Origin: Palsa-504 sp963806335
GTDB taxonomy: Bacteria; Actinomycetota; Actinomycetes; Streptosporangiales; Streptosporangiaceae
Direction: 5' to 3'
DNA length: 64,000 nt
Assembly (NCBI GenBank): GCA_963806335.1
Contig: CAWDXO010000009.1
Location: 248,001-312,000 of the forward strand
Each line of letters begins with the position of its first letter. The first letter of the stretch is position 1. A program made the position numbers and the translations under genes. The notes below the pieces were generated by a model. It made no database searches and was not told the DNA's origin. It was given only the letters and a program-made list of their open reading frames with translations. This document shows positions 17,499 through 25,210 of the stretch, piece by piece.

Positions 17499-18311
17499 TC
17501 AGATCCGGTAGCGAGTGATGGGCAGCCAGTAGCAGCGCTCTTCGCCGTAGTCGGTGAAACCGGCCCGGAGCAGGATCGGCCCCGAGGTCTCGATCCGGCC
17601 TTTGACCAGGGCGATGGTCGCGCCGTGGTCGCGGGCCAGCCGGAGCCGCTCGGCGAGCACAGCCCGGTAGCTCCCGCGCCGCCGGAACGCCGGCAGCGTG
17701 ACCGCGCCCCAGAGCTGCGCCACCCCGCCGTTCAGCGAGCACCCGCCGGAGGAGGCCGCCTCCCCGGCCACCCAAGCCACCACGCGGAAGTTGGTCCAGT
17801 TCGCGAGGTCCCGGGCCGCCGTGGCGAGATCACGGTCAAGCTGAGCCTGGTCGGGTTCCTTCCTCCCCCAGCCGCGGACGGCGACCGCCAGCGCCGCGCG
17901 GAACGAGCGCTCATCGGTGGCCAGCTCGACCGTGACGTCCGGGGGAACGCCGAGTTCCGGCAGGCCGCCGGCCAGCTCGCGGGCCAGGATCTGCACGGCG
18001 TCGATGCGCTTGGCGCCCAGGGCCCGCAGCGTCTCCTCGGTATCGGGCGGCCGGGTCGCGGCCGAGACCCACCAGGCCGCCCCGAGCAGGCCCCAGTCGC
18101 GTACCCGCGTGATGACCTCGTCGATGACCTCGCGGCCGGGCCGGTCAGTCCGCGACCAGGTGACCTGGGCGGCCGGAAAGGCCGGGTCGAGCACCCAGTC
18201 CGGGTAGCGGATGAGACGGTAGTCATCGGTATGCACCTCGACGGCGCCGTCCGGCTGCCACTCCATGGCCGCCATCGCGTCGAGCACCCGCTGCGGTGTC
18301 CAAGAGCTCAC
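17499..18311 (-). CDS. GNAT-family N-acetyltransferase
   Basis: A 270-residue protein whose C-terminal half is a GNAT fold. Strand AQLWGAVTLPAFRRRGSYRA with the acetyl-CoA-binding RRRGSYRAVLAERLRLA near residues 214-230 is motif A, and GPILLRAGFTDYGEERCYWLP closes the domain. The N-terminal half (WVLDPAFPAAQVTWSR...) is a divergent GNAT-like or substrate-recognition part. The GTG start is supported by GGAGG nine bases upstream. It is unlinked to a clear pathway. The dispersed element pair lies between it and the MFS gene. Confidence 0.82.
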   Translation of the reverse strand: MSSWTPQRVLDAMAAMEWQPDGAVEVHTDDYRLIRYPDWVLDPAFPAAQVTWSRTDRPGREVIDEVITRVRDWGLLGAAWWVSAATRPPDTEETLRALGAKRIDAVQILARELAGGLPELGVPPDVTVELATDERSFRAALAVAVRGWGRKEPDQAQLDRDLATAARDLANWTNFRVVAWVAGEAASSGGCSLNGGVAQLWGAVTLPAFRRRGSYRAVLAERLRLARDHGATIALVKGRIETSGPILLRAGFTDYGEERCYWLPITRYRI

Positions 18312-18370
18312 GTCCCGACCTCCTCCAGGTCCGTAGCCGCGGGCCCGGACCGCCCCGATGCTGTCTCTAT

Positions 18371-18403
18371 CTTTTTTACCGAACGGGCCGGGGGTGCTCG
18401 TGC
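18371..18403 (+). repeat. Dispersed CCGAACGGGCC element, copy 3
   Basis: Reads CTTTTTTACCGAACGGGCCG then GGGGTGCTCGTGC. It is followed at once by copy 4 in the same orientation, forming a direct repeat of about 36 bp between the GNAT gene and the 3' end of the MFS gene. Confidence 0.6.
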
Positions 18404-18441
18404 TTTTCTTTTCAGCCGAACGGGCCGGGGTGCTCGTCGCC
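18404..18441 (+). repeat. Dispersed CCGAACGGGCC element, copy 4
   Basis: Reads TTTTCTTTTCAGCCGAACGG then GCCGGGGTGCTCGTCGCC. It overlaps the last codons and stop of the MFS gene, so the sequence DEHPGPFG at that protein's end is encoded by the element. Confidence 0.6.
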
Positions 18442-19671
18442 TGTAACCAGCTTGTGGCCGCGGGGTGGGCGTATCACGGCGGTAACGGCAGCGCTGGCCG
18501 CCGCGGCGGCGGCCAGGGCCAGGGCCAGGATGGGCCGGCCGGCCGCCAACCCGGCCAGGGCGGCTCCCGCCGCGGCGCCGCCGTTCATGATCGAGTTGAG
18601 CCAGGCCTGAGTCTCGGTACCGCCGCCGCGCGGCGCCGCGCTAGCCGCGGTCCCGAACAAGGTGGCCAGCGTCGGGCCGAGGCACGGGCCGGCCAGCGGG
18701 GCGGCTACGGCCAGCAGCGGAGCGTACAGGCCGGCCGCGGTGAGCACGGCGAGTCCGCCGGCGTAACCGGCTAGCAGCCGGGGCAGCCGCCGGTCCGGAC
18801 GGGAGCCGGCCGCGGCTCCCCGGGCGCCGAGCAGCAGGCTGCCGAGGATGCTGCCAACTGAGACTTCCGCCAGCAGTGGGCCCGACGCCCATAGGGCGTG
18901 GTGATGCCGGACGTACGCGGTGAGTGCCACTTCGCATCCGCTGAGCGCCGCATTGGCCAGCGCCGCGGTCACCAGGAGGTCGCGGAGCGCGGCTGACCGC
19001 AGCGGGCGGGAACGCACCTCCGGCGGGCGGGCGGGGCGACCCGCGCGGGCCGGGTGGGCGGCCCGGGCGGGGCGGGCGGCCCGGGCGGGTGGCCTGCCGA
19101 TGGTCAGCACGGCTGCAGCGGTCAGCGCGAGCAGCACGCCGAGGGCCGCGGCCGGGAAAAAGCCGGTCGCCAGGGCGCTGGCCAGCACCGGGCCGGTGAT
19201 ATAGGCGAGGTCGAAGACGGCGGCGTCCAGCGCGAACGCAGCCTGCTTGAGCTGGGGGCCCGCGTGCGCCGACCACAGGCTGCGCAGGCCCGGGCTGAGC
19301 GGCGAGTTGACCAGCCCGGCCACCGCCGCGGTGCCGATGAGCAGCCCGGCCGGACCGCGCGCCCGCGCGGCGGCTAGCAGGGCTAGCAGGGCATAGCCGA
19401 TCCCGCAGGCGGCGGCGACCGGCACCAGCCCGCGCCGGTCAGCCAGCCGACCGCGCAGCGGGGCCGTGGTAGCCTGCCCCAGCGTGTACCCGGCCACCGC
19501 CAGGCCCGCGACCGTCATCGATGCGTGCTGGGCCACCACCAGGAGCAAGGTGATGCTGACCATGCCCTGGGGCAGCCGCGCGCAGATATCGGCCACCGCG
19601 AGCCTGCGCAGCACCGGCCGGGCGAGCAGCCCGCGATACGGCGCGGCTACTGGGACGCTAGACGCGAGCAC
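18412..19671 (-). CDS. Major facilitator superfamily transporter
   Basis: A 419-residue membrane protein with about 12 hydrophobic segments. The loop between TM2 and TM3 carries the MFS signature GRLADRRGLVP near residue 75. The central cytoplasmic loop (about 195-225) is an Ala/Arg/Pro-rich stretch with repeated RPARAA-like units (DNA 19015-19100). It resembles actinobacterial drug or sugar efflux MFS proteins, but the substrate cannot be called. The start is GTG. Its C-terminal codons run into a dispersed element, so the present stop may have been created by that sequence. Confidence 0.85.
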   Translation of the reverse strand: MLASSVPVAAPYRGLLARPVLRRLAVADICARLPQGMVSITLLLVVAQHASMTVAGLAVAGYTLGQATTAPLRGRLADRRGLVPVAAACGIGYALLALLAAARARGPAGLLIGTAAVAGLVNSPLSPGLRSLWSAHAGPQLKQAAFALDAAVFDLAYITGPVLASALATGFFPAAALGVLLALTAAAVLTIGRPPARAARPARAAHPARAGRPARPPEVRSRPLRSAALRDLLVTAALANAALSGCEVALTAYVRHHHALWASGPLLAEVSVGSILGSLLLGARGAAAGSRPDRRLPRLLAGYAGGLAVLTAAGLYAPLLAVAAPLAGPCLGPTLATLFGTAASAAPRGGGTETQAWLNSIMNGGAAAGAALAGLAAGRPILALALAAAAAASAAVTAVIRPPRGHKLVTGDEHPGPFG

Positions 19672-19841
19672 GCCTCATTGTCGCGGCTGGAAGGAGATAC
19701 CGGTGAAGCCGGCGTCGAGATGGGCCGGCCCGCCCGGGCCGGTGAGTTGGACGTCATCGACGAGTTCTTCCACGAGCTGCGCCGTTACGGGTAAGCCAGC
19801 CGACTTACCGGCTCCAGTCGAAAAAGATCTTGGAAACTTCG

Positions 19842-19893
19842 CGCTACCTGGAAATTTGTGGGGATCCCAGTCCCCACAAATTTCCACGTAGCG
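19842..19893. other. Long inverted repeat (22-bp arms, one mismatch)
   Basis: The left arm is CGCTAC, CT, then GGAAATTTGTGGGGA. The loop is TCCCAG. The right arm is TCCCCACAAATTTCC, AC, then GTAGCG. The inner 15 bp pair perfectly, a single C-C mismatch follows, and six more pairs close the outer stem. It sits upstream of the MFS start in a non-coding gap. There is no T tract on either side, so a simple terminator is not obvious. Confidence 0.8.
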
Positions 19894-20016
19894 ACAATCC
19901 TCCACGTAAATATTCGGGCAAATCGGGCAACTATTACTAATCGGGCAGGCGCGTCGGGGTGCGTCCGGGTAAGCGCGGTTAGGGCGAGGGCGTCACCTTG
20001 GGCGAGGGAGGAGCTG
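19894..20016. other. Non-coding remainder of the gap between the MFS and DUF2127 genes
   Basis: The 377-bp gap 19672-20048 contains the long hairpin at 19842 and the palindrome at 20017. Short readable frames exist on both strands (one ending four bases before the MFS start on the minus strand, one beginning GTG after AAGGAGATACC on the plus strand near 19703). Neither resembles a known protein. Confidence 0.4.
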
Positions 20017-20048
20017 CCCCCTGAGCCGCCCGCGGGCGGCTCAGGGGG
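20017..20048. terminator. Perfect 32-bp palindrome at the 3' end of the DUF2127 gene
   Basis: CCCCCTGAGCCGCCCG is followed by its exact reverse complement, giving a 16-bp perfect arm on each side. It abuts the stop codon of the minus-strand gene beginning at 20049. This fits a strong factor-independent or stabilising 3' hairpin of the GC-rich actinobacterial type, which often lacks a U tract. Confidence 0.7.
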
Positions 20049-20921
20049 TCAGGGGGCAGGAGCCGCCTTGGGCGTGGCGCGCTCGATGGCGGGCCAGCCG
20101 ACGTCCGCGTCGTACCGGGCTCGCTCGGCCCGGCCGCCGCCTCGCAGCCCGAAGAGGCGCTTGGCCAGCAGCAGGTAGGCGGCGACGGCCAGGTTGATCA
20201 CCAGGGTCAGCACCTTCAGCGCCGTGACGCTCTTGGTCAGCTCGTACACCTCGTAGGGGACGAAGACGATCGTGGCGATGAACGTGAGGTACTCCGCCCA
20301 CCGTTTACCCAGCCATAGGCCGACGGCCTCAACTCCCTCCAGCACCGCGTACGCCGCGATCGCGACGCCGACCAGGTACAGGCTGGTGAGCCTGAGCGCG
20401 AACAGGTACCGCAGGTCGTGCACGATGCCGTGGTTGCTGCTGGCGACCGGGCCGCCCAGGCCGCCCTGCAGGTCCTTGAGAACGCTGGTGAAATCCTGCT
20501 CGAGCATGGCCCGGTTATTGGCGAACAAGAGCACCACGACGGCCAGCGCGCCTAGGACCAGGACGTGCAACAGCCGTTCCAGGGCGATAAGCCGCAGGAC
20601 ATAGCGGTCGCGCAGCGGCTTGCCTCGCAGCGGCAGGGTGATCTCGTCCCGCGACGGCGGGTACTTCCGCGTGGGCTGCTCCGGCGGGGTGAGCGCCAGC
20701 CAGGAATCACAGCGAAGGCACCGGTACCAGCGCAGGCCGCCCGACTCGCGAGCGAACACGTCGTCTTCGGCGCGCAGCTCGGCGGCGTCCGTGCCGAGCA
20801 GTTCATGGCCGTGCAACCCGCAGCCGAGCAGCTCATAGCGCAGCTTCGGGCGGTAACGGCGTGGCCGTTCCGTCCCCGGCGCGGGCACGTGGACGGGCGG
20901 CGGAGTGCTGGCTTCCTTCAC
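20049..20921 (-). CDS. DUF2127-type membrane protein with N-terminal soluble segment
   Basis: A 290-residue protein. The N-terminal part (about 1-95) has paired Cys residues (LLGCGLHGHELLG, YRCLRCDSWLAL), suggesting a small zinc-binding module. The C-terminal part contains about four membrane segments (LLHVLVLGALAVVVLLFANN, LYLVGVAIAAYAVLEGVEAV, EYLTFIATIVFVPYEVYELT, VLTLVINLAVAAYLLLAKRL) in the DUF2127 arrangement. I chose GTG at 20921 because GGGGGAAA precedes it; a longer start is possible. Function unknown. A perfect palindromic hairpin marks its end. Confidence 0.7.
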   Translation of the reverse strand: MKEASTPPPVHVPAPGTERPRRYRPKLRYELLGCGLHGHELLGTDAAELRAEDDVFARESGGLRWYRCLRCDSWLALTPPEQPTRKYPPSRDEITLPLRGKPLRDRYVLRLIALERLLHVLVLGALAVVVLLFANNRAMLEQDFTSVLKDLQGGLGGPVASSNHGIVHDLRYLFALRLTSLYLVGVAIAAYAVLEGVEAVGLWLGKRWAEYLTFIATIVFVPYEVYELTKSVTALKVLTLVINLAVAAYLLLAKRLFGLRGGGRAERARYDADVGWPAIERATPKAAPAP

Positions 20922-21079
20922 ATCCGCTTTCCCCCTCGTAGGAACCGCGCTGATGACGCTACCGGGTTTCCCGGTTGGGCCGGTAGATAAGGCGCGTATC
21001 CAGCGCGTCGCTGAGGCCATGCTGCAGCTGGGCATGCTCGGCGCGCAATACACCACGGAAGTTCGGCAGGAAACCCTGG

Positions 21080-22561
21080 TCAGATCGATGGTAGACCCTG
21101 GCTCTTAGGGGCCGGGGGGATGTTGTAGTTCATCCGGAAGAGGTTCTGCGGATCGTACTGGGCCTTAAGGCGGCCTAGCTTGGCGTACTTCCCGGGGCCG
21201 CCCATGGCTTCGACCACGCGGTCCAGTTCGTCGAAGTTCAGCATGTTGACGTAGACGCCCCGGCCGGTCCAGGGGGCCAGGTCGGCCACGACCTGGCGGG
21301 TCCGGGCGATGTAGCCGGCGTCATCGGCGGGATCGTCCCAGCGCATGGCGAAGTTCAGCCAGAGCAGGTAGCCGCGGTTGGAGAAGGCCGTGTCGGCTTC
21401 CGGCACGTCGCCGATCGCCCCGCCGAGGCCGATGATCTCGACCTCGCCTTCCATCGGCATGTCCTGCCAGAAGTCGAAGAGCGTGTCGATCGCCTCGTCG
21501 GCCAGGTCCGCGACGTGCGCCTCCTTAGTGTAGTACCGGTGACCGTCCTCGAACTCGGCGTCGATGAGACGCTGCACGCCGGCCCCGAACGGCAGCACGG
21601 TGCTGGCCTTGATGCACGGCTCGCCGATTCCGGTCAGCCGGTCGATCATCTCGGCGCCCTCGGGGTCCTCGGCGTCGTCGAGCCACATCGAGATGAGCAT
21701 CAGCAGGCGGCGGCCCACGTACTCGGGCGGGACGAAGGGCAGCGCCGGCATGTCGTGCTTGAGCGCGGCGTGCCAGCCGACGGTCCGCGGCAGGGTGGGC
21801 ACGACGGTCGCGTAGCCGCGCAGCGCGGCGGCCGCGTGCTCCGGCTCGTAAACCGAGACCCCGATGCGCATCATCGGGCCGAAGTCATAGGCCCGGAAGG
21901 TGAAACGGGTGACGATGCCGAAGTTGCCGCCGCCGCCCCGCAGCGCCCAGAACAGGTCAGGGTGGGAGTCCGCGGAGACCTCGATCACCTCGCCGCTGGC
22001 CAGAACGACCTCCAGGGACACGAAATTGTCGCAGGTCAGGCCGTGCTTACGAGAGAACCAGCCGATGCCGCCGCCCAGCGCCAGGCCGGCCACGCCGGTC
22101 TCGGACATGATGCCGGCCGGGACGACCAGGCCGAGCGGCCCGGTGGCCGCGTCGACGTTGCCGAGCAGGCAGCCGCCGCCCGCGTGCACCAGCTTGCTTT
22201 CGGCGTCGACGGTCACCTCACGCAACCCGCTCAGGTCAATGGTCAGGCCGCCGTCGGACATCGCCTTGCCGGCCACGTTGTGCCCGCCGCAGCGGACCGA
22301 AGGCGGCAGGCCGTGCGCGCGGGCCACGTTCACCGCGGCCACCACGTCCTCGGTGCTGGTGCAGCGGAGGATAAGGCCGGGCCGCCGGTCGATCATGGCG
22401 TTCCAGACCAGTCGCGCATGCTCGTAGTCCGCCTGGTCCGGGCCGATGATGTCGCCCTTGAAGTGCCCGGAGAGTTCCTCGGCGATGCGCAGCCGCAACT
22501 GCTCGTCAATTCTCGACGACGCTGGGCTGGCAGGGCCGGTGGCGGACGTGGTGACAGACAT
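21080..22561 (-). CDS. FAD-linked oxidase of the berberine-bridge-enzyme family
   Basis: A 493-residue flavoenzyme with an N-terminal PCMH-type FAD domain: RCGGHNVAGKAMSDGGLTID near residues 90-109, GLVVPAGIMSETGVAGLALGGGIGWFSRKHGLTCDN near 144-179, then FWALRGGGGNFGIVTRF. The His in GGHN and the Cys in GLTCDN are the two positions that carry bicovalent FAD in this family. The C-terminal LKAQYDPQNLFRMNYNIPP is the BBE motif. Typical reactions are oxidation of alcohols, sugars or aromatic and polyketide-like compounds with O2. It is the last gene of the minus-strand operon starting at 24819. Confidence 0.92.
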   Translation of the reverse strand: MSVTTSATGPASPASSRIDEQLRLRIAEELSGHFKGDIIGPDQADYEHARLVWNAMIDRRPGLILRCTSTEDVVAAVNVARAHGLPPSVRCGGHNVAGKAMSDGGLTIDLSGLREVTVDAESKLVHAGGGCLLGNVDAATGPLGLVVPAGIMSETGVAGLALGGGIGWFSRKHGLTCDNFVSLEVVLASGEVIEVSADSHPDLFWALRGGGGNFGIVTRFTFRAYDFGPMMRIGVSVYEPEHAAAALRGYATVVPTLPRTVGWHAALKHDMPALPFVPPEYVGRRLLMLISMWLDDAEDPEGAEMIDRLTGIGEPCIKASTVLPFGAGVQRLIDAEFEDGHRYYTKEAHVADLADEAIDTLFDFWQDMPMEGEVEIIGLGGAIGDVPEADTAFSNRGYLLWLNFAMRWDDPADDAGYIARTRQVVADLAPWTGRGVYVNMLNFDELDRVVEAMGGPGKYAKLGRLKAQYDPQNLFRMNYNIPPAPKSQGLPSI

Positions 22562-22577
22562 GGAGAGGGTCCTTTCC

Positions 22578-23042
22578 TTACGCCGACACCTGGGAGTCAG
22601 CGATCCGGCGCATGGCGTTCAGGGTGGCCGCGACGGCCTTGAGGTAATCGCCGGTCATCGAGTCGGCGTACTCCTGCTCCTCGGGCGACCCGCCTTCGAC
22701 GCCGGCCACGACAAGGGCGAAGCTGAAGCGGAGCTTGAGGTCGTCCTCGGGGCCCTCGATCTCGTTCGCGATCGTGCCGAGCACCGGCCCGGCGATGCGG
22801 GTGAAGGTCACCCGGTGCGGGTGCTCCAGGGTGATCCGCTCGGTGAAGCGCTGGCCGCGGAAGTCGATGTCGCGGTCGAAGACATTATCGCCGTACCGCT
22901 CGGTGACCTCGCAGAAGGTCATGCTGGGCACGAACGGCAGCGCGTTGTTGGCCTTCAGCACCAGGCCGTCCCAGACGGCGGCCCGGGCCAGCAGCGGCTC
23001 GCCGGGCACGTTGACCGGAAGCTGGTGTGTCACGAAGATCAT
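22578..23042 (-). CDS. SRPBCC-fold (AtaL-like/DUF1857) protein
   Basis: A 154-residue protein with the hydrophobic-cavity SRPBCC pattern, starting MIFVTHQLPVNVPGEP with NALPFVPSMTFCEVTERYGD, then RFTERITLEHPHRVTFTRIA and NEIEGPEDDLKLRFSF. Such proteins bind or act on small aromatic or polyketide-like ligands. AtaL-like homologues are mostly uncharacterised. The ATG overlaps the stop of the FAH gene (ATGA) and follows GGAGGGAA. The family call rests on recognised sequence features without a search. Confidence 0.7.
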   Translation of the reverse strand: MIFVTHQLPVNVPGEPLLARAAVWDGLVLKANNALPFVPSMTFCEVTERYGDNVFDRDIDFRGQRFTERITLEHPHRVTFTRIAGPVLGTIANEIEGPEDDLKLRFSFALVVAGVEGGSPEEQEYADSMTGDYLKAVAATLNAMRRIADSQVSA

Positions 23043-23938
23043 GATGTTCCCTCCGTTGGATCGATCACGGTGTTCTCCAGGGTGCCGAGGCCGTCGATGG
23101 TGACGCGGACGACATCGCCGCCGCGCAGGTACAGGCCCCGGCCCGCGCCCACCCCGGACGGGGTGCCGGTGGCGATGACGTCGCCCGGCTCGAGCGTGAC
23201 GACCTCGCTCGCGGCCGCGATCAGCTCGGCGACCGAGCAGACCATGTCGGCGGTGGACTCGTCCTGCTGGAGCTCGCCGTTGACCCACAGGCGCAGCCGC
23301 AGGTCCTGCGGGTCAGGCACCATGAACGCGGGCGTGACGCCCGGGCCGAGCGGCAGCGAGCCTTCCATCGACTTGGCCGAGAACCAGTCGTAGCTGAAGG
23401 CCTCGGCCGGGACGACGTCACGCTTGTGGTAGCCGCGGGCGGTCACGTCGTTGGCGACGCAGTATCCGGCCACGTGAGCCAGCGCCCGTTCGGCCATAAT
23501 GTTTTTGCCTTTAATACCGATGACCACGGCCAGCTCGGCTTCCCAGTCGTACCTGGCGCGGGCCGGCGCGGTGATCATGATCGGGGCGCGGGGGCCGATT
23601 ACCGAGGTCGTGGGGGCCTTGAGGAAGAAGAACGGCCGCCAGCCCCGGGCCGGGATCTCGCCGCCCATCTCCCGCATGTGCTTGCGGTAGTTGACGCCGG
23701 CGCAGATTACCTTCCGCGGCCACTGCAGCGGCGGCAGCAGCGTGTCGTAGTCGACCGCGGGGGCGGTGTCGGTGTCGACCGCACGCAGGACGCCCTCGGC
23801 CGCCGGCCAGTCCTCCAGGAGCTCCATCGGGCTGGCCCAGCGCTTGAGGTCCATCGGCGCGACGAGGGTGCCGTCCTCGCGCAGGACCCCGAAACCCGGG
23901 GCGCCCTGGCTTGTATAGCTGGCCAGCGACCAGGTCAT
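23039..23938 (-). CDS. Fumarylacetoacetate hydrolase family protein
   Basis: A 299-residue FAH-fold enzyme. ICAGVNYRKHMREMGGEIP near residue 88 is the family entry motif. The metal-site acids occur in YDWEAELAVVIG near 139 and in VANDVTARGYHKRDVVP near 170. EVVTLEPGDVIATGTPSGVG near 248 is the terminal signature. These enzymes hydrolyse C-C bonds of beta-dicarbonyls or hydrate/decarboxylate ring-fission products. The start at 23938 overlaps the preceding stop (ATGA). With two extradiol-type dioxygenases nearby, processing of a ring-cleavage product is a reasonable inference. Confidence 0.92.
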   Translation of the reverse strand: MTWSLASYTSQGAPGFGVLREDGTLVAPMDLKRWASPMELLEDWPAAEGVLRAVDTDTAPAVDYDTLLPPLQWPRKVICAGVNYRKHMREMGGEIPARGWRPFFFLKAPTTSVIGPRAPIMITAPARARYDWEAELAVVIGIKGKNIMAERALAHVAGYCVANDVTARGYHKRDVVPAEAFSYDWFSAKSMEGSLPLGPGVTPAFMVPDPQDLRLRLWVNGELQQDESTADMVCSVAELIAAASEVVTLEPGDVIATGTPSGVGAGRGLYLRGGDVVRVTIDGLGTLENTVIDPTEGTS

Positions 23939-24819
23939 TCTTGCTCCTCGAGCGCGGATACGCCGGACACCTGGTCGTGCACGCAGGCGATGTCGAGGTC
24001 GCCCCACCCGTCGGCGAGAGCCTTGTCGAACACTTCCTTGGCGGCGGCGAAGACCGGGGCCGTCAGGCCCGTCTGGGCGGCGTGCGCATCGATCTGCTCC
24101 AGGATCGGGTGCAGGGTGCGGACGGGGCCGGGCGCGGGAGACCACTGGCGCATCGCCATCCGGGGGCCGCGCTGCTTCCAGATGGCTGAACCTGCGATGG
24201 AGTTGTCCAGTGTGCGCTGCACGAGCTCCAGGTCCAGGCCGCTGCGCCTGGCCAGCGCCATCGCTTCCGCGGCCGCGACCGTATGCACCGCCAGCAGCAG
24301 GTTGGCGATGTACTTCATCCGCGCGCCGGTGCCGAACGCGCCGGTGTAGACCCAGGGCCCGGAGATCGCGTCGAGGACCGCGCTGACCGCGGTGACGCTG
24401 GCCGGGTGGCCGGAGGCGAACGTGGTGGCCAGCCGCGGCGCGACCATCCCGGGGCTGCCGGTGATCGGGCAGTCGAGCAGGTCACCGCCGCCAGCGTTGA
24501 CCGCGTCGCGCAGGCGGGCCTTGCGGTCCACGTCGATGGTGCTCATCTCGATGTGAATCGTGCCTGGTCTGAGGCTGGCCAGGGTGCCTGCCGGGCCGGC
24601 GATGACCTCCTCCACGTCCTCGGCGGTGGGGACGATCGACAACAGCACGTCGGTGCTGGCCGCGACGTCGGCGGCCGAGACGGCCACGGCGCCGCCGGCG
24701 GCGGCGAGCTCGGGTGAACCGCTGCGCCGGTAACCGGTGACGTGGAACCCGCGCGCCATCAGGTTCATGGCGATCGGCAGGCCCATCTTGCCGAGGCCGA
24801 TCACGCCGACTCGGTCCAT
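23935..24819 (-). CDS. NAD(P)-dependent dehydrogenase, 3-hydroxyisobutyrate dehydrogenase family
   Basis: A 294-residue beta-hydroxyacid dehydrogenase. The Rossmann motif VGVIGLGKMGLPIAMNL occupies residues 4-20. The substrate loop LLDCPITGSPGM (usual DAPVSGGxxGA) is near 115, KYIANLLLAVHTVAAAEAM near 168 holds the catalytic Lys region, and AKEVFDKALADGWGDLDIA closes the protein. It is the first gene of an operon with FAH, SRPBCC and BBE genes. GAGGAGG precedes the ATG, and two copies of the AAACTG/CAGTTT-type palindrome lie 45 and 90 bp upstream. Oxidation of a hydroxyacid or reduction of a semialdehyde in the same pathway is likely. Confidence 0.9.
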   Translation of the reverse strand: MDRVGVIGLGKMGLPIAMNLMARGFHVTGYRRSGSPELAAAGGAVAVSAADVAASTDVLLSIVPTAEDVEEVIAGPAGTLASLRPGTIHIEMSTIDVDRKARLRDAVNAGGGDLLDCPITGSPGMVAPRLATTFASGHPASVTAVSAVLDAISGPWVYTGAFGTGARMKYIANLLLAVHTVAAAEAMALARRSGLDLELVQRTLDNSIAGSAIWKQRGPRMAMRQWSPAPGPVRTLHPILEQIDAHAAQTGLTAPVFAAAKEVFDKALADGWGDLDIACVHDQVSGVSALEEQE

Positions 24820-24863
24820 CGCTGCCTCCTCGCGCGACTCGCGGCCCGTAGCTCGTGGTAGCT

Positions 24864-24879
24864 AAACTGTATGCAGTTT
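24864..24879. promoter_or_regulatory. GntR-type operator, site 1
   Basis: AAACTGTATGCAGTTT: half-sites AAACTG and CAGTTT around a 4-bp centre. It lies 45 bp upstream of the dehydrogenase-FAH-SRPBCC-BBE operon start. It is the exact reverse complement of site 4. Confidence 0.85.
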
Positions 24880-24908
24880 GAGAAAGGCGTTCAAGGCCTG
24901 AGCGCGAA

Positions 24909-24924
24909 AAACTGCATGCACTTT
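24909..24924. promoter_or_regulatory. GntR-type operator, site 2
   Basis: AAACTGCATGCACTTT: the same palindrome with one changed base in the right half. Its centre is 45 bp from site 1, about four helical turns, so co-operative binding or looping is possible. Confidence 0.75.
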
Positions 24925-25122
24925 GACGTTTCGTGACTTCCGTGTCCGGCTTGGGCCGCTGGTTTCGAGTCGTTACGCTAGGCAAGCGACCCGCACCACG
25001 ACCACGCGGCCCTTACCTCCCGGACGTTACAGCAGCACGCCCGTCTTCGTCCCGCGCAGCCAGCCCCGGCGATCACGATGCCCCATCGCCGTGGCCAGTC
25101 CGGGGCTGACGTCGGGACGAGT

Positions 25123-25138
25123 AAACTGTATGCAGTTA
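25123..25138. promoter_or_regulatory. GntR-type operator, site 3 (autoregulatory)
   Basis: AAACTGTATGCAGTTA, one base from site 1. It lies about 73 bp before the chosen start of the divergent GntR regulator gene, so the regulator probably controls itself. Confidence 0.8.
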
Positions 25139-25210
25139 TGCCTGGGTCGTTAGTCTACGACGGAGCCGTGACTGTTTGCAGGTGCCGTCAGATCAGGGAG
25201 AATGCTGGCC

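Noticed and set aside
19675..19905. Minus-strand 76-codon frame ending four bases before the MFS start
   Set aside because: No ribosome site, no recognisable family, and it runs through the long hairpin, so I left it out as a gene.
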